Source of the DNA: Pandoraea pnomenusa
GTDB taxonomy: Bacteria; Pseudomonadota; Gammaproteobacteria; Burkholderiales; Burkholderiaceae
DNA: 64,000 bases
Assembly: GCF_000767615.3 (NCBI RefSeq)
Contig: NZ_CP009553.3
Coordinates: forward strand, 930,001-994,000
Reading direction: 5' to 3'
Under the pieces are notes generated by a model, which was not told the origin of the DNA, did not search any database, and was given only the letters and a program-made list of their open reading frames with translations. Below, piece after piece: positions 6,891 through 15,483 of this stretch. The number at the start of each line of letters is the position of its first letter. Within the stretch, counting starts at the first letter, position 1. Position numbers and translations under genes: made by a program.

Positions 6891-9725
6891 TTAGCCGGCG
6901 GGTGTTTCGCACAATGCGGCGAGCCCGGCCAGATCGCCGCGTTGCGCGAGTTGGTGGACGTGCCGGGCGAAGGCGTCGAACTGGGGCGCCTGATCGCTTA
7001 GCTCGCGCGCCCAGTCCATCAGATCGGTGATCGCACCCATCGCAATCAGTTGCCGCGCCTGCGTCAGATGTTCCCGGGACGGCAGTATGCGCGGCAGCTC
7101 GCCCGGGGCGTCGGCGTTCGACGCGCTCGGCGATTCGTCGCGCTGCAGATCGAGCAGCCGCGCGAGCGTATTGCGCAGGTCGGCCAGCTCGATGGGCTTG
7201 AGCAGGCACGCGTCGTAGCCGCTCGCTTCCACTGCCTGGGGCGAGGCCGAGACGGCGAGTACCGGCACGCCGGGCCAGCGACGCCGGGTGGCACGGGCGA
7301 CGGCGAGTCCGTCGGCGTTGGGCATCATGTGGTCGGTAAGCACGAGATCCGGCGCCGACGCTTTCGGGTCGCCCAGCGCCGCGATGAGCGCGACGCCGTC
7401 GCCGAACGTGCGAACGGTGAAGCCCAGGCTCGCCAGTTCATCGTGCAGGAACTGCCGGATGTCCGGCGAGTCCTCCGCGAGCCAGATGCGATAGCCGCTG
7501 CCGTCCAGCGCGGGCAGCGCATGGGGCATGCCCGGGAACGAATACGACACGAGATCCGTTTCGCGCGCGATGCGCAACGCCAGTGTGAACGCCACGCGCG
7601 TGCCCTCGTCGGGCGCGCTGTCGATGGAGATCGTGCCGTCCATGCGCTCGACCCATTGCTGCACGATGGCCAGGCCGAGACCCACGCCCGGCACGCGTCT
7701 TGCCCGGTCGAGCCGCGCGAATGGCTCGAATACGCGAGGCAGATCGTCGCTCGCAATACCGCAGCCGGAGTCCTCCACCGCGAAGCGCACGTGCACGAGG
7801 TCTGCTCGCGATGCGTCCGCGGTGGCGTGCAGCGAAAGCGTGATCGTGCCATTCGACGTGTACTTCGCGGCATTGTCGAGCAAATTGCCAAGGACCTGGC
7901 GCACCCGCTTGGCGTCGAATTCGAGCAGTGGCGGCAGCGGTGCGCGCACGTCGAGCACGAACGTGTTGTCATGCTTGCGCGCCAGGCTCATGCCTTCGTG
8001 CGCCATGGCGTCGACGAAGGCATGCGTGTAGACGGGGGCGACGTGCAGCGCGTCGGCCGCGCCGCCGCCGGCGTATTCGATCAGGTCGTTGACCATGGCG
8101 AGCATGTGATGCGCGCTGCGTCGGATGATGCGGCCCCGGTCGGCGTCTTCGCGGCCGCCGGCCTGCACCAGATCGGCGAAGCCGATGATGGAGGTCAGCG
8201 GTGTGCGCAGGTCGTGGCTGATGCGCGCGAGGAAGTCGCTCTTCGCGCTGTTCGCTTCATCGGCCGCGATGAGCGCGGCCTGCAATTCGCGCGTGCGCAT
8301 GTCGACGGCGTTGGCCAGCCTGACTTGCTCCTCGCGGCGCGTTTGCAGCACTTCATGCTGCGCGGCACGCTGCTCGCGCACGAGCTCGCGCGAGCGGCCG
8401 GCCACGATGATCGTGAGCATGAGCAGCACGGAGACATTCGTGCTCCAGGCCATTGCGGTATTGGCCAACCAATCCTCGGGCAGCACGCCATAGATGATGG
8501 CCAGTCGCCAGAACAGCACGGCGCATCCCGGCGAGAATGAGAGCAGCGACAACCGCGCGTTGGCGTTGCCGCGCCGCCAGCCGTCGATGAGCGACACCAC
8601 CCAGATGGCATTGAATGCGGTGAGCAGACGCAGGTGCGTGAGTGCAGCCGCGCGGTGATCGCCGAAAGCGACCCAGAGCGCCATGACGGCCATGCACGCG
8701 ATCATCGCGCGGTAGGTCCAGCGCCAGATCGCGATGCGTCGCAGGCCGGCGAAGATCATGAGCATCGCGCTGAAGAAGCCCGCGGTGAGCGTGGAGAAGA
8801 AGCTCGGCGCCCGCACCACGAATTCCCCACCCTGCGTGAGCAGGTACCGGTAAAGAAAGCCCTGAAACGCCATGTCCTGCGCGACCTGGGTGACGGTGAT
8901 GAGCGCGAGCAGCACGAACACCGTGTCGCGACGCGCCACGCCGAGCACCATGGCGTACAACGCGATCGAGAGCATCGACCCGGCAAGCAGCATGGCGACC
9001 ATCGCGTTGTGCGACTCCTCCAGGCGGAAGTCGTCGGGACGCCAGAGCTCGGGCACGATGCTGACCGACGACCGGGACTGCACGCGCACGAGGAACGTCA
9101 TGCGCTCGCCGGGCGCCAGCGTGATCGGGAAAACCGAGGTTTCCGAGGTGACCGGATGCCGGTCGAGCGGGACGGTGTGACCGGCACGCCACGTCACGGT
9201 CGGCTGCGTGCTGCCGAACGGCATCGCGTAGAAGCGCACGTCTTCGAGGCGCACGATGCCCACGCTCAGCCAGCGGGTGACGGGCGCCTTGCCGAGGTTC
9301 TCGAAGTGACCCGCGAGCCAGAACGCGGCGCTGCTGTAGCCGGGATTGAGCATGCGCGGCGCAACGTCACGCCATCCGGGGGCGACGAGCGCTTGCGACG
9401 GCGTGAGACGCGCGGACGTGTCCTCGAGAATGCGCAGCCGCGTGTCGAGCCTGAGCGGCGACGGCGCGCCGTCGATGTCGATGAACGACGCCGTCGCCGC
9501 ATTCGCGGATGCTGCGGATGCGGCGGATGCAGCGGACGCCGCGGGGGCGATGCCCGCGCCGGCGAGCAGCACGACCAGCAGGATCCAGCCCGTGATGTTC
9601 GCCATGCCGTGGATCACGGGCTGGATGAGCCGTACGAGCCGTACGAGCGGTACGAGCGGTACGAGCGGTAAGGCGGCGCTCCGTCGTCGTGCGCCGACGC
9701 GTACGCGCGATGACGCCGCCGTCAT
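6891..9725 (-). CDS. Hybrid sensor histidine kinase with 7TMR-DISM sensor and receiver domain
   Basis: A 944-residue membrane kinase. Order: basic N-terminus with 3-residue repeats (LVPLVPLVRLVRL), a hydrophobic signal segment near 42-65, a periplasmic 7TMR-DISM extracellular domain, seven TM segments (about 235-445), and a coiled linker. Then come HisKA with ISHDLRTPLTSIIGF (His about 504), HATPase (LLDNAAKYTS, GVGLGLAIV) and a receiver with phospho-Asp about 798 (LTDHMMPN). A helical C-terminal tail of about 70 residues without an Hpt histidine ends it. The ATG at 9725 overlaps the stop of the upstream REC-AraC gene (ATGA), so the two are translationally coupled and probably act together. 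The DISM ligand is unknown. Confidence 0.9.
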   Translation of the reverse strand: MTAASSRVRVGARRRSAALPLVPLVPLVRLVRLIQPVIHGMANITGWILLVVLLAGAGIAPAASAASAASAASANAATASFIDIDGAPSPLRLDTRLRILEDTSARLTPSQALVAPGWRDVAPRMLNPGYSSAAFWLAGHFENLGKAPVTRWLSVGIVRLEDVRFYAMPFGSTQPTVTWRAGHTVPLDRHPVTSETSVFPITLAPGERMTFLVRVQSRSSVSIVPELWRPDDFRLEESHNAMVAMLLAGSMLSIALYAMVLGVARRDTVFVLLALITVTQVAQDMAFQGFLYRYLLTQGGEFVVRAPSFFSTLTAGFFSAMLMIFAGLRRIAIWRWTYRAMIACMAVMALWVAFGDHRAAALTHLRLLTAFNAIWVVSLIDGWRRGNANARLSLLSFSPGCAVLFWRLAIIYGVLPEDWLANTAMAWSTNVSVLLMLTIIVAGRSRELVREQRAAQHEVLQTRREEQVRLANAVDMRTRELQAALIAADEANSAKSDFLARISHDLRTPLTSIIGFADLVQAGGREDADRGRIIRRSAHHMLAMVNDLIEYAGGGAADALHVAPVYTHAFVDAMAHEGMSLARKHDNTFVLDVRAPLPPLLEFDAKRVRQVLGNLLDNAAKYTSNGTITLSLHATADASRADLVHVRFAVEDSGCGIASDDLPRVFEPFARLDRARRVPGVGLGLAIVQQWVERMDGTISIDSAPDEGTRVAFTLALRIARETDLVSYSFPGMPHALPALDGSGYRIWLAEDSPDIRQFLHDELASLGFTVRTFGDGVALIAALGDPKASAPDLVLTDHMMPNADGLAVARATRRRWPGVPVLAVSASPQAVEASGYDACLLKPIELADLRNTLARLLDLQRDESPSASNADAPGELPRILPSREHLTQARQLIAMGAITDLMDWARELSDQAPQFDAFARHVHQLAQRGDLAGLAALCETPAG
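9632..9670. repeat. Tandem 9-bp repeat in the kinase N-terminus
   Basis: Just over four copies of gtacgagcg (first copy gtacgagcc at 9632-9640, then 9641, 9650 and 9659). Being a multiple of three, changes in copy number would add or remove three residues without a frameshift. It encodes the LVPLVPLVRLVRL stretch on the minus strand. Confidence 0.85.
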
Positions 9726-10663
9726 GGCGTGGTGGACGTTCCCGGTACGTCCGTTACCGGGGGATTCTGCGGCATGCCCCTAAGTGCGCCCGACGCCCCG
9801 AGCTCGCGAAAACCGCTCGGCGGCATGCCGAAGCGTTCGCGAAACGCCGTGGCGAAGTTTGCGGCGCTGGCGAAGCCGACGGCGCCGGCGATGTCCTGGA
9901 CGTCGAGCGACGTCTCGGAGAGCAGGCGTCGCGCTTCCTTCATGCGTTCCTCTCGCAGAAAGTCGAATACCGTCACGCCGACACACCGGCGAAACGCCAG
10001 GTTCAGGCGGCGCGTGTTCGTGCCCACGGCGCTCGCGAGCCCGGCCAGTTCGGGCGTGAGTTCGAGCCTGTCGAGCAGCAGCGCTCGCGTGGCGCGAAAG
10101 AGCACGGCGTCGAGCGTGTGCGCCTGCACGGGCAGCGGCGGCGCCTTGCCCGCCTCTGTGGTCGAGCCGGGCAAGGGCGCGGGTGCACCCGCCTTCAGAT
10201 GGATCGAAAGACGCAGCCGGACTTCTTCGAAATCGTACGGTTTGGTCACATAGTCGACGGCGCCGGCCGAGAGCCCGGCCACGCGCTCGCCGGGCAGGGC
10301 CGCCGCCGTCAGGAAGATCAGCGGGATGTGACGCGTGCCCGGGTCGGCCTTGAGCAGACGGCACGCCCCCAAGCCATCGCAGACGGGCATGCGGATGTCC
10401 ATCAGGATCAGGTCGGGTTGCACCGTGCGTGCCTTCGTGTAGCCGTCGCGGCCATCCTGCGCAATGTAGACGCGGCATCCCTGCTGGCTGAGAAAGTCCA
10501 TGAGGAGCATGCGGTCGTCCTGATTGTCGTCGACGACGAGCACCCGCACGCCCGAGAGCTGACGGGCGTGCGGCGAGGCGGGCCAGGCGTCGCCCGCCTG
10601 ACGTGCGGCGGGTCTGACAGGCGGCTGCGGAGGCTGGGGACGATCGCTCATGATGGTCGCCAT
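9722..10663 (-). CDS. Response regulator, receiver plus AraC-type DNA-binding domain
   Basis: A 313-residue regulator. The receiver (about residues 38-155) has VRVLVVDDNQDD, phospho-Asp about 89 in LILMDIRMP, and the conserved Lys in YVTKPYDF. After a Pro-rich linker, an AraC/XylS double helix-turn-helix occupies about 205-300 (MKEARRLLSETSLDVQDIAG, then GFASAANFATAFRERFGMPP). The start could be MATIMSDRP at 10663 or MSDRP at 10651; neither ribosome site is clearly better. Its stop overlaps the kinase start (ATGA). The DISM kinase is the obvious partner; target genes are unknown, and the next gene upstream is a MurA paralogue. Confidence 0.88.
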   Translation of the reverse strand: MATIMSDRPQPPQPPVRPAARQAGDAWPASPHARQLSGVRVLVVDDNQDDRMLLMDFLSQQGCRVYIAQDGRDGYTKARTVQPDLILMDIRMPVCDGLGACRLLKADPGTRHIPLIFLTAAALPGERVAGLSAGAVDYVTKPYDFEEVRLRLSIHLKAGAPAPLPGSTTEAGKAPPLPVQAHTLDAVLFRATRALLLDRLELTPELAGLASAVGTNTRRLNLAFRRCVGVTVFDFLREERMKEARRLLSETSLDVQDIAGAVGFASAANFATAFRERFGMPPSGFRELGASGALRGMPQNPPVTDVPGTSTTP

Positions 10664-10880
10664 TCTTTCACATTCGCCGCGTTGCGCCGCGGCGGTTGCG
10701 CGCGAAATCCGACCCGCGAGAAATATTTTTCCGTCGCGCAAACGACACGTGCCGTCGGGCAAAGGTACGGGGATTTCAGGCGGGAAGCGCTCGGGTATTG
10801 TCGGGCGTCGGGTTCGTCGGAGCGAGGACCGGCGTGCGGGCGATCGGGGGGTTGTCCGCCGGCGGCAAAGCCTACGCGGC

Positions 10881-10915
10881 GGGCCCGGCCCCCCGCGGGG
10901 GAGGCCGGTGGGCCC
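10881..10915. repeat. GC-rich inverted repeat downstream of the MurA paralogue
   Basis: GGGCCC at 10881-10886 and at 10910-10915 bracket nested complementary GGCC and CCCC/GGGG blocks. It begins 6 bp past the murA-like stop on the minus strand, so it may help end transcription, but there is no T run. Confidence 0.4.
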
Positions 10916-10920
10916 GGCGC

Positions 10921-12222
10921 TCATTCCGTGGGTGTCCACACGACGTCGGCGCCGACGGAGCAAAGGTTTTCCACGAAGCGCGGATGCGCACGGCGGATCG
11001 GATCGGCGTTCTTGATCGTCGAATGCCCGTCGATGCTTGCCGCGACCATCAGCAACGCAATCGCCACGCGGATGATGTACGGGCTCTCCACCACGGCGGG
11101 CGAAAGCGGTACCCCGCCGAAAGTGATCAGGCGATGCGGGTCCGACTGGAACACGTGCGCGCCGAACTTCGAGAGTTCCGTCGACCAGCCCATCGCACCG
11201 TCGTACACCTTGTTCCAGAACATGGCGCTGCCTTCGGCCTTGACGCCCAGCGCGATGAAGATAGGCAACAGGTCGACCGGGAAATACGGCCAGGGCGCGG
11301 CTTCGACCTTTGTCAGAATGTTCTGCGTGAACGGCGTTTGTACCTTCAGCTTGCCCTGGGCGGTTGCCGTGGACCAGCCGTCGCGATGTTCGACCTTGAT
11401 GCCGAACTTCGCAAACGTACGGTCGATGAGCGGAAACTGTTCGGGCGCCGTGTTCTTGACCGTGATCTCGCCGCCGGTGATGGCGCCGAGCGCCAGGAAC
11501 GTGGTGATCTCGTGGAAGTCCTCGGCGAAACGGAATTCGCCGCCGCCGAAGCGCTCCACGCCTTCGATGGCGAGTTGGGACGTTCCCACGCCTTCGATGG
11601 GCACGCCCAGCATCTGCATGAAACGGCAGAATTCCTGTACGTGCGGCTCGGACGCCGCGTTGTTCAGCTGCGAGCGGCCGTTGGCGGTGGCCGCGCACAG
11701 CACGAAGTTCTCGGTGGTGGTCACCGACGCATAGTCGAGCCAGTGATGGATGGCCGGGCGCGCCTCGTCCGCATGGATGAGCAGCGAGCCTTCGGTGCGC
11801 TCCACGCGGCCGCCGAAGTGGCGCAGCACTTCGATATGCGGATCGATCTCGCGCACGCCGAGCGTGCAGCCCTTGATGTTGTCCTCGATGCGCGCCACGC
11901 CGAAGCGCGCGAGCAGCGGCGGCACGAGCATGATCGACGAGCGCATCTCTTCCGGCAGATGGTCGGTGCGCGGGTCGAACCGGGTGTGCTTGTGGTGGAC
12001 GTCGAGCGTGCCCGCGTCGAAATCGACATTCACGTCGCTGCCCAGCTGACGAAAGATGTCGAGGATCTTGCGCACGTCGGTGATCTCCGGCACGCCGATG
12101 AGGCGAACCGGCTGATCGGTGAGCAGGGTGGCGCAAAGTACCGGGAGAACGGCGTTCTTGTTGGCTGAGGGGGTAATGCGGCCGCGTAGCGGCTGGCCGC
12201 CGTGGACTACCAGATGGGACAT
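10921..12222 (-). CDS. murA: Divergent UDP-N-acetylglucosamine 1-carboxyvinyltransferase (MurA paralogue)
   Basis: A 433-residue EPSP-synthase/MurA fold protein. MurA adds enolpyruvate from PEP to UDP-GlcNAc, the first committed step of peptidoglycan synthesis, in the cytoplasm. Marks are SANKNAVLPVLCATLL (substrate Lys-Asn), EEMRSSIMLVPPLLARFG, and IKGCTLGVREIDPH, where the Cys matches the fosfomycin-target cysteine. The catalytic Asp lies in FPVDLLPIFIALG. The start at 12222 has AAGGAAG upstream. Many positions differ from ordinary MurA and it is not beside hisG or other wall genes, so it is probably a second, specialised copy. Substrate identity is therefore less certain than fold. Confidence 0.82.
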   Translation of the reverse strand: MSHLVVHGGQPLRGRITPSANKNAVLPVLCATLLTDQPVRLIGVPEITDVRKILDIFRQLGSDVNVDFDAGTLDVHHKHTRFDPRTDHLPEEMRSSIMLVPPLLARFGVARIEDNIKGCTLGVREIDPHIEVLRHFGGRVERTEGSLLIHADEARPAIHHWLDYASVTTTENFVLCAATANGRSQLNNAASEPHVQEFCRFMQMLGVPIEGVGTSQLAIEGVERFGGGEFRFAEDFHEITTFLALGAITGGEITVKNTAPEQFPLIDRTFAKFGIKVEHRDGWSTATAQGKLKVQTPFTQNILTKVEAAPWPYFPVDLLPIFIALGVKAEGSAMFWNKVYDGAMGWSTELSKFGAHVFQSDPHRLITFGGVPLSPAVVESPYIIRVAIALLMVAASIDGHSTIKNADPIRRAHPRFVENLCSVGADVVWTPTE

Positions 12223-12410
12223 GGGCTTCCTTCGGGCTTCTTGCCTTCGTGCATCGTGCGGGGGGAGGAAATGGCGGGCCTGAGGCCTGTCGCAAACAGG
12301 CGCAATATACCCCCATTGAAGGGTGTGCGCCACGCGAACCCCCTCGTCCGTGGTGGGATTGCCGCGCGGCTTGACGCGCGACGGACGATGCCATCTCGTC
12401 CAGATTCCCC

Positions 12411-12470
12411 CAGTTCGGCCAGTTCGCCCGATTGGGCGGATTGGGACGATTGGGCCGATCCCGGCGATCC
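12411..12470. repeat. Degenerate tandem repeat with 9-bp period
   Basis: From about 12411 the sequence runs in 9-bp steps (gccagttcg, cccgattgg, gcggattgg, gacgattgg, gccgatccc, ggcgatccg). It lies in the 295-bp spacer between the GntR stop and the MurA-paralogue start. Units drift from cagttcg to cgattgg to cgatcc. Confidence 0.75.
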
Positions 12471-12517
12471 GGCCCGACGCTGCCGGCTTGGCCGGTCCCG
12501 GTGGACCGCCGTCGGCC

Positions 12518-13342
12518 TCAGCGGGCCGCGTCGGCGAAGGCTTCGGCGAAAATCGCGCGGAAGTCGGGCGTCTCCGCCGCTGCCGCGCGCGTGAGCACGC
12601 GGGCCTCGAGCTCGTCGAGGTGAGCGGTCGCGAGGGCGATCGCGGCCTCGGTCTCGCCATTGCGCAACTGGTCCACCAGTTGTGCGTGCTCCGTGGGCGC
12701 GCAGTGGATGAACTCCGCCGGGTCGTACAGCGCCTTGTAAAGCTCCGTTTTCGCCACGAGCTGGCGCGCGAAGACATCGAGTTCGGCGCTGTCGGCCATA
12801 CCGATCAACTTCAGATGAAACTCGCCCGCAAGGCGTATCGAGCGCTCGTGCGTGCCGTCGGCATGCGAGCGGGCCTCGGTGGCCACATGCGCGTCGAGTT
12901 CGGCCAGCTGGCCGGCGCTCAGTCGCGTGCAGATACTCGCGATCACGCCGGTTTCGAGCACGCGGCGGGCGCGATAGGTCTGGCGGATGTCGTCGAGCGA
13001 CGGCTGCGGAACGAACGCACCGCGATTGGGCTCGAGCACCAGCTTGCCCTCGAAGCCGAGCCGCGCGAGCACCTTGCGCACCGCACCGCGCGTGCAGTCG
13101 AAAGCCTGCGCCAGGTTGCGCTCGCGCAGCGGCATGCCGGGCCGCAGCTTGCCGGAGAGCAAGGCTTGCGAGATGGCCTGATAGACGCGCGCCTCGATGG
13201 GCTGCCCCGTACCCGCCGACGCGCCTTCGAGCTTCGATGCGGGATCGTCGGCAGCAGCGGGCGGCGCATCGACGTGCGATGCACCTCGGGACTCACCAGG
13301 GGACGCGTCGCGTGGCGACGCCGGTGCTGCATTGCGGCTCAA
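12518..13342 (-). CDS. GntR-family regulator, FadR/FCD subfamily
   Basis: A 274-residue regulator. A long flexible Ala/Ser/Pro-rich N-terminus (about 45 residues) precedes the winged helix-turn-helix (PIEARVYQAISQALLSGKLR through LARLGFEGKLVLEPNRGAFV). The C-terminal helical FCD domain has the Asp, Arg and His pattern of a metal or carboxylate site (RARRVLETG, FHLKLIGMA, EHAQLVDQLRNG). I use TTG at 13342 because AAGGAG lies 7 bases upstream and no in-frame ATG precedes the DNA-binding domain. It is divergent from the DUF3311/symporter/amidohydrolase operon, with a palindrome at 13617-13634 between, so autoregulation and operon control are likely. Confidence 0.88.
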   Translation of the reverse strand: MSRNAAPASPRDASPGESRGASHVDAPPAAADDPASKLEGASAGTGQPIEARVYQAISQALLSGKLRPGMPLRERNLAQAFDCTRGAVRKVLARLGFEGKLVLEPNRGAFVPQPSLDDIRQTYRARRVLETGVIASICTRLSAGQLAELDAHVATEARSHADGTHERSIRLAGEFHLKLIGMADSAELDVFARQLVAKTELYKALYDPAEFIHCAPTEHAQLVDQLRNGETEAAIALATAHLDELEARVLTRAAAAETPDFRAIFAEAFADAAR

Positions 13343-13616
13343 GCCTCTTCTCCTTCATCCGCGAGGGCATGGGGACGACGCGCTTCGCGTCGGTGTCGGC
13401 GAATTGTACCTGTCCCCACGCTCGCGCCACCGCCCCAGGACGGCGATCCCGTGCCGACGCCCCGTGACGGGGCGCCAACCGGTGCCGACACCGCCCGCGT
13501 ACGTTTGTCGCGCACGCCGCCGCGCCCCTGCCATGCGCCTTCGGCCCCTATCGCAAACCCGCACTCCAACACCGCGACCTTGCATTTCGGCAATTCGTTG
13601 CCGATAATGGTCAACA

Positions 13617-13634
13617 AAAATGGTTAACCATTTT
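13617..13634. promoter_or_regulatory. 18-bp perfect palindrome, probable GntR operator
   Basis: AAAATGGTTAACCATTTT is a perfect palindrome in an AT-rich patch inside the 408-bp divergent spacer (13343-13750). The core TGGT..ACCA matches the operator style of FadR-subfamily GntR proteins, and such a regulator lies on one side. It is 117 bp upstream of the DUF3311 ATG. I see nothing else convincing in the spacer. Confidence 0.7.
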
Positions 13635-13750
13635 GTGGTGTTTGGTTGATGATATGGCAATTCGTCGTCACTCGCCAGCCACGAAGCGGGCAAGCCATCG
13701 GGACACGCCATTGCGGCGGTCGTTCGATTCCTGTTGGGTCTGGAGACGTC

Positions 13751-14008
13751 ATGAAACCTGTACATTGCCTGGCCGCGCTTCCCATCGCGGCCTTCTATAG
13801 CGGCGGTTGGCTCGCCGAGCATCTGGGCACCCGGCTCGCCGGGCTGCCGTTCCTGATGACGTGGAACATCGTCTGGCTGCTGCTCACCTCGGCCGTCATG
13901 GTCGTGATGTTCCGCTTCGACGGATCGCGCGATGCCGGGCGCAATCCGGGGGTGGGCGACGGTGTGGCGCCCGACGCTTGTGCCAGGCGCGACGGAGCGA
14001 CGTCATGA
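13751..14008 (+). CDS. DUF3311 small membrane protein, symporter partner
   Basis: An 85-residue protein with two membrane segments (LAALPIAAFYSGGWLA and FLMTWNIVWLLLTSAVMVVM) and a charged, flexible C-terminus. The ATG at 13751 has TGGAGAC upstream. DUF3311 proteins are typically encoded directly before sodium/solute symporters and are thought to be accessory subunits. Here the stop overlaps the symporter start (ATGA), in keeping with that role. Confidence 0.8.
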   Translation: MKPVHCLAALPIAAFYSGGWLAEHLGTRLAGLPFLMTWNIVWLLLTSAVMVVMFRFDGSRDAGRNPGVGDGVAPDACARRDGATS

Positions 14009-15483
14009 ATGCCGCGCTGGCCGTCATTGCGGCGTTTCTTGCCTTCGCCCTGTTCGTGGGCATTCGTGCGCGGCGCGGGCGCACCATGAGTCTGGAGCAG
14101 TGGGCCGTCGGTGGCCGGGGCTTCGGAACGCTGCTCGTGTTCCTGTTGATGGCGGGCGAGGCGTTCTCGACGTTCACGTTCCTCGGCGCGAGCGGGTGGG
14201 CCTACAGCAAGGGGCCGCCCGCGTTCTACATCCTGGCCTACGGCGCGCTGGCCTATCTGCTGGGGTACTGGATGCTGCCGGCGGCGTGGCGTCATGCCAC
14301 GCGACACCATTGCGTGTCGTTCTCCGACTTCTTCGCCACGGCGTACCGCTCGCGTGCGCTCGGTGTGGTTGTCTCGGTGGTGGCCGTGCTGGGCATGAGT
14401 GCGTTGCTGATCATTCAACTGCGTGGCCTGGGCATCATCGTGTCCGAGGCGTCGTATGGCAGCATCTCACCTGCCGTGGCGATCTGGTGTGGTGCGATCG
14501 CGATGGTGCTCTACATCACCGTCTCGGGCATTCACGGCTCCGCGAGCATTGCCATTTACAAGGACGTTCTGATTCTCGCGATCGCGGTGTTCCTCGGCAT
14601 TTATCTGCCGCTGCACTACTTCGGAGGATTCGGCGAGATGTTCGACCGCATCGAGGCCGCGCGACCTGGCTTCCTGCAACTGCCCACGAGTGGCCTCACG
14701 CTGTCCTGGTACAACTCGACGATTCTGCTGACGTCGCTCGGCTACTACCTGTATCCGTACGTGTTCACCTCGGTGTATGCGGCCAAGACGGAAAATGCGG
14801 TGCGCAAGAACACGATCCTGATGCCGCTCTACCAGATGGTCATTGCGTTCATGTTCTTCGTCGGCTTTGCCGCGATTCTGCAAGTGCCGGGGCTCACCGG
14901 CGCGGACTCGGATCTGGCGCTGCTGCGTATCGTCAAGCAGACGTTCTCGCCGTGGTTCGTGGGTGTGATCGGCGGCGTGGGGGTGTTGACCGCGCTCGTG
15001 CCGGGTTCGATGATCCTGCTCAACGCCTCGACGCTGATCGCCAAGAACATCTATCGCGACGGCTTCGCTCCCGACGCGAGCGAAGCTGCGGTCGGCAAGC
15101 TTGCCAAGCGCGTGCTGCCGGTGTTCGGGCTGGTTGCGGTGTTCTTCGTGCTGCGCGGCGGCGCGACCTTCGTGGCGCTGGCGCTGTTCGCGTCGAGCCT
15201 GCTCACGCAGCTGTTCCCGTCATTCGTGGCAAGCCTGCTGCCGCGTCCGTTCGGCAACAAGTACGGCGCATTCGCCGGCATTGGCGCCGGGGCTGTCGTG
15301 CTGGCCGCGGCGGTCGGCTTCGACGTCAACCTGCACACGTTGATGCCGAACGCTTCGGCGACGGTCGCATCGATCAACATGGGGCTGGTGGCGCTGGCGG
15401 TGAACGGGGTGACGTTCGTGGCGGTGAGTCTGCTCACGCGTTCGCGCAACGTCGCCGGGGAAATCAACCTGAGGAAGGCATGA
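14005..15483 (+). CDS. Sodium:solute symporter (SSS family)
   Basis: A 492-residue carrier with about 13 TM segments. SSS marks include the early RRGRTMSLEQWAVGGRGFG loop, GEAFSTFTFLGASGWAYSKG, and YLYPYVFTSVYAAKTENAVR. It probably imports a substrate with Na+. The ATG at 14005 overlaps the DUF3311 stop and its own stop overlaps the amidohydrolase start, so the operon is tightly coupled. The amidohydrolase next to it suggests a cyclic amide, pyrimidine or purine-like substrate; this is inference only. Confidence 0.88.
   Translation: MNAALAVIAAFLAFALFVGIRARRGRTMSLEQWAVGGRGFGTLLVFLLMAGEAFSTFTFLGASGWAYSKGPPAFYILAYGALAYLLGYWMLPAAWRHATRHHCVSFSDFFATAYRSRALGVVVSVVAVLGMSALLIIQLRGLGIIVSEASYGSISPAVAIWCGAIAMVLYITVSGIHGSASIAIYKDVLILAIAVFLGIYLPLHYFGGFGEMFDRIEAARPGFLQLPTSGLTLSWYNSTILLTSLGYYLYPYVFTSVYAAKTENAVRKNTILMPLYQMVIAFMFFVGFAAILQVPGLTGADSDLALLRIVKQTFSPWFVGVIGGVGVLTALVPGSMILLNASTLIAKNIYRDGFAPDASEAAVGKLAKRVLPVFGLVAVFFVLRGGATFVALALFASSLLTQLFPSFVASLLPRPFGNKYGAFAGIGAGAVVLAAAVGFDVNLHTLMPNASATVASINMGLVALAVNGVTFVAVSLLTRSRNVAGEINLRKA

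Noticed and set aside
10664..10920. Plus-strand open frames in the gap between murA-like and response regulator genes
   Set aside because: Composition-driven frames that continue into the antisense of murA; no family features.
9689..11734. Long plus-strand frame (681 residues) over the regulator and MurA paralogue
   Set aside because: Antisense shadow; no ribosome site or domain.
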